Of a stretch of DNA of 6,148 nucleotides, positions 5,044 to 6,148 are shown piece after piece. The position numbers were made by a program, and so were the translations under genes. The DNA comes from Candidatus Heimdallarchaeota archaeon. Lineage in GTDB: Archaea > Asgardarchaeota > Heimdallarchaeia > Heimdallarchaeales > Kariarchaeaceae. How positions within the stretch are numbered: position 1 is the first letter of the stretch; each line of letters begins with the position of its first letter. The stretch spans positions 1 to 6,148 of the forward strand of contig WAMJ01000028.1 in assembly GCA_015522385.1 (NCBI GenBank), read 5' to 3'. The notes beneath the pieces are model-generated. The model worked only from the letters and a program-made list of their open reading frames with translations, made no database searches and had not been told where the DNA came from.

Positions 5044-6066
5044 ATGCCTGATAGTTATCTCCTAAAGATTGTGCTGATTGGAGAACCTGGTGCTGGTAAG
5101 ACGAGTCTACGTAAGAGGTACTTGGGTTCGGGATTCCGTGCAGTCTATCAAAAAACCATAGGTGTAGATATTGCCCATCTAGAGCTAAAGAGGGAGGATT
5201 ATAACAGCACTTTGGCTTTTTGGGATATCGCAGGAGATGTTGAGTTCGCCCACATCAGGACCAGTTACTTTTCGGGTACTAACACAATTATCTTTGTCTT
5301 TGACTGTACCAATCCAATTAATCAGAAAGCAACAAAGAGATGGATAGAGGACATCAGCGATTTGACCACTACTGCCCCACTCTCGATGGTTCTGCTCCTC
5401 AATAAAGTAGATCTGAAGGACCAGAGAGTTCTTGAGGTTAAAGACCTTGAACCAATATCGGATCAGATTAAAGAGAGAGGAATATTCGATGCGGTAAAAA
5501 TCTTTGAGACATCTGCTAAGGACGGTAAGGGAATTGAGGAAAGTCTGAAATGGATACTTGATCAACTATTATTGACAATTGGGAAGAGGAAAGAGAGAAG
5601 GAAGAAACTAATGGATTTTGGAAACTATCGATATGCACTGTTTCTGATGAAACCGCATGGTCCTGAGCTCGTTTATCACAATTTCATCGAGATGGACAAG
5701 GATGAAATTGTAGATAGGTTGACTCTTTTAGGGATTTCTTATATTGCAGCTCTTGGACAGGGACACAGTTACTCTAGCGGAGTGTTTGAGCTCCCACCAG
5801 GAGACATTGAAGGTTACAAAACCATTTCATTCTCCCACGAGATATCTAACTCTGAATCTGAAGACACAAGGTATTCAAGCCTCTACTCTGTCTTCTCCAT
5901 TTTTATCAAAGATGAGATCGCGGAGTTGATGGAAATCCCACATAAGACTAAAGAGAAATTGTTTGACATTCAAAGAACCTTGAGAGATATCACGGATTTG
6001 ACCAAGGCCCATGTGGAACAGACATTCGAGAGAATGATAGAGACAATCATCGAGAGTGAGTGCTGA
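5044..6066 (+). CDS. Ras/Rab-like small GTPase fused to a longin-like C-terminal domain
   Basis: A 340-residue two-domain protein. Residues 5-180 are a small GTPase: G1 GEPGAGKT (13-20), G2 Thr38 in YQKTIGVD, G3 WDIAGD (60-65), G4 NKVD (120-123) and G5 ETSAK (155-159). The WD-x-AG and ETSAK forms are Rab/Ras-like rather than bacterial Era/Obg-like. The position of the catalytic Gln (WDTAGQ in Rab) is Asp65, so intrinsic hydrolysis may be slow or differently assisted. The Ras Gly12 position is Pro15. A highly basic linker (KRKERRKKL, 181-189) leads to a C-terminal domain (about 195-340) containing LGQGHSYSSGVFELP (237-251). This domain is homologous to the stand-alone protein at 309-797. Its inferred order is beta-beta-alpha-beta-beta-beta-alpha-alpha, as in longin domains. 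No C-terminal prenylation CaaX box is present; the last residues are ESEC, with a terminal Cys that is probably incidental. It is the first gene of a likely operon with the gene starting at 6066. Cellular role is unknown; a trafficking or cytoskeletal switch is plausible but inferred. Confidence 0.93.
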   Translation: MPDSYLLKIVLIGEPGAGKTSLRKRYLGSGFRAVYQKTIGVDIAHLELKREDYNSTLAFWDIAGDVEFAHIRTSYFSGTNTIIFVFDCTNPINQKATKRWIEDISDLTTTAPLSMVLLLNKVDLKDQRVLEVKDLEPISDQIKERGIFDAVKIFETSAKDGKGIEESLKWILDQLLLTIGKRKERRKKLMDFGNYRYALFLMKPHGPELVYHNFIEMDKDEIVDRLTLLGISYIAALGQGHSYSSGVFELPPGDIEGYKTISFSHEISNSESEDTRYSSLYSVFSIFIKDEIAELMEIPHKTKEKLFDIQRTLRDITDLTKAHVEQTFERMIETIIESEC

Positions 6067-6148
6067 TGTTCCAAGAGAACATTACACGAGAATGGAGAAA
6101 TAACCGTCCTGTGGTTATTGAGATCCCGAAGAAGGAAGCTTCAGCTTA
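6066..6148 (+). CDS. Start of an unidentified gene overlapping the GTPase stop (cut by window end)
   Basis: The GTPase TGA (6064-6066) shares its final A with an ATG at 6066, forming TGATG. From there the frame stays open for 27 residues, starting MFQENITREWRNNRPVVIEI, to the window edge; the last two bases are an incomplete codon (TA) that could still be a stop. The one-base overlap is typical of translational coupling, so this product is probably made with the GTPase and may work with it as partner or regulator. The visible part is too short to assign a family. A helix-like start followed by a strand (PVVIEI) is all that can be said. Confidence 0.55.
   Translation, partial: MFQENITREWRNNRPVVIEIPKKEASA

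Noticed and set aside
5185..5565. 126-codon minus-strand open frame antisense to the GTPase
   Set aside because: It covers the coding strand of the GTPase G3-G5 motifs, and its translation shows no coherent domain.
1..6148. CRISPR array, tRNA or rRNA gene, transposase or attachment site
   Set aside because: No spaced direct repeats, no cloverleaf with a conserved T-arm, no rRNA-like stretch and no transposase motif were found. Nearly all of the window is occupied by protein genes.

Overview
The window reads as a piece of an Asgard archaeon chromosome (Loki-, Thor-, Odin- or Heimdall-type; the exact lineage cannot be told from sequence alone). Three things support this. There is a compact protein with the profilin layout (minus strand, 2094 to 1732). 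There is a Ras/Rab-like small GTPase with a complete G1-G5 set fused to an extra C-terminal domain. There is also an archaeal-type ATP-dependent DNA ligase. The visible starts have no Shine-Dalgarno sequence, and most have an AT-rich TATA-like box about 25-32 nt upstream, as expected for leaderless archaeal transcripts. Coding density is high.

Layout, left to right. (1) 1-187, minus: the N-terminal 62 residues of a beta-rich, LURP-one-like protein cut by the window edge. (2) 188-308: divergent promoter region. (3) 309-797, plus: a 162-residue protein homologous to the C-terminal domain of the GTPase at the other end of the window. (4) 845-1735, plus: a possible tandem, degenerate GNAT-like protein. 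(5) 1732-2094, minus: the profilin homologue, convergent with (4) and overlapping it by 4 nt. (6) 2095-2172: compact divergent promoter. (7) 2173-2493, plus: a DUF167/YggU-family protein. (8) 2490-3092, minus: an unrecognised helical protein, overlapping (7) by 4 nt. (9) 3133-4902, minus: DNA ligase with a GTG start, probably transcribed together with (8). (10) 4903-5043: divergent promoter region with two 6-8-6 inverted repeats. (11) 5044-6066, plus: GTPase plus C-terminal domain. (12) 6066-6148, plus: start of a further gene overlapping the GTPase stop by one base and cut by the window end.

The most interesting content is eukaryote-like. The GTPase C-terminal domain and the stand-alone protein share the pattern LGQGHxYxxGxFExP and the same inferred order of strands and helices, which resembles a longin (SNARE-like) fold. 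Together with profilin, the window therefore carries three probable members of the broad profilin-like fold class beside a Ras-like switch. I infer, without proof, a small GTPase module in which the domain exists both fused in cis and as a free protein. DNA ligase and the DUF167 protein look like ordinary housekeeping genes interspersed with it. No tRNA, rRNA, CRISPR array or mobile element was recognised.
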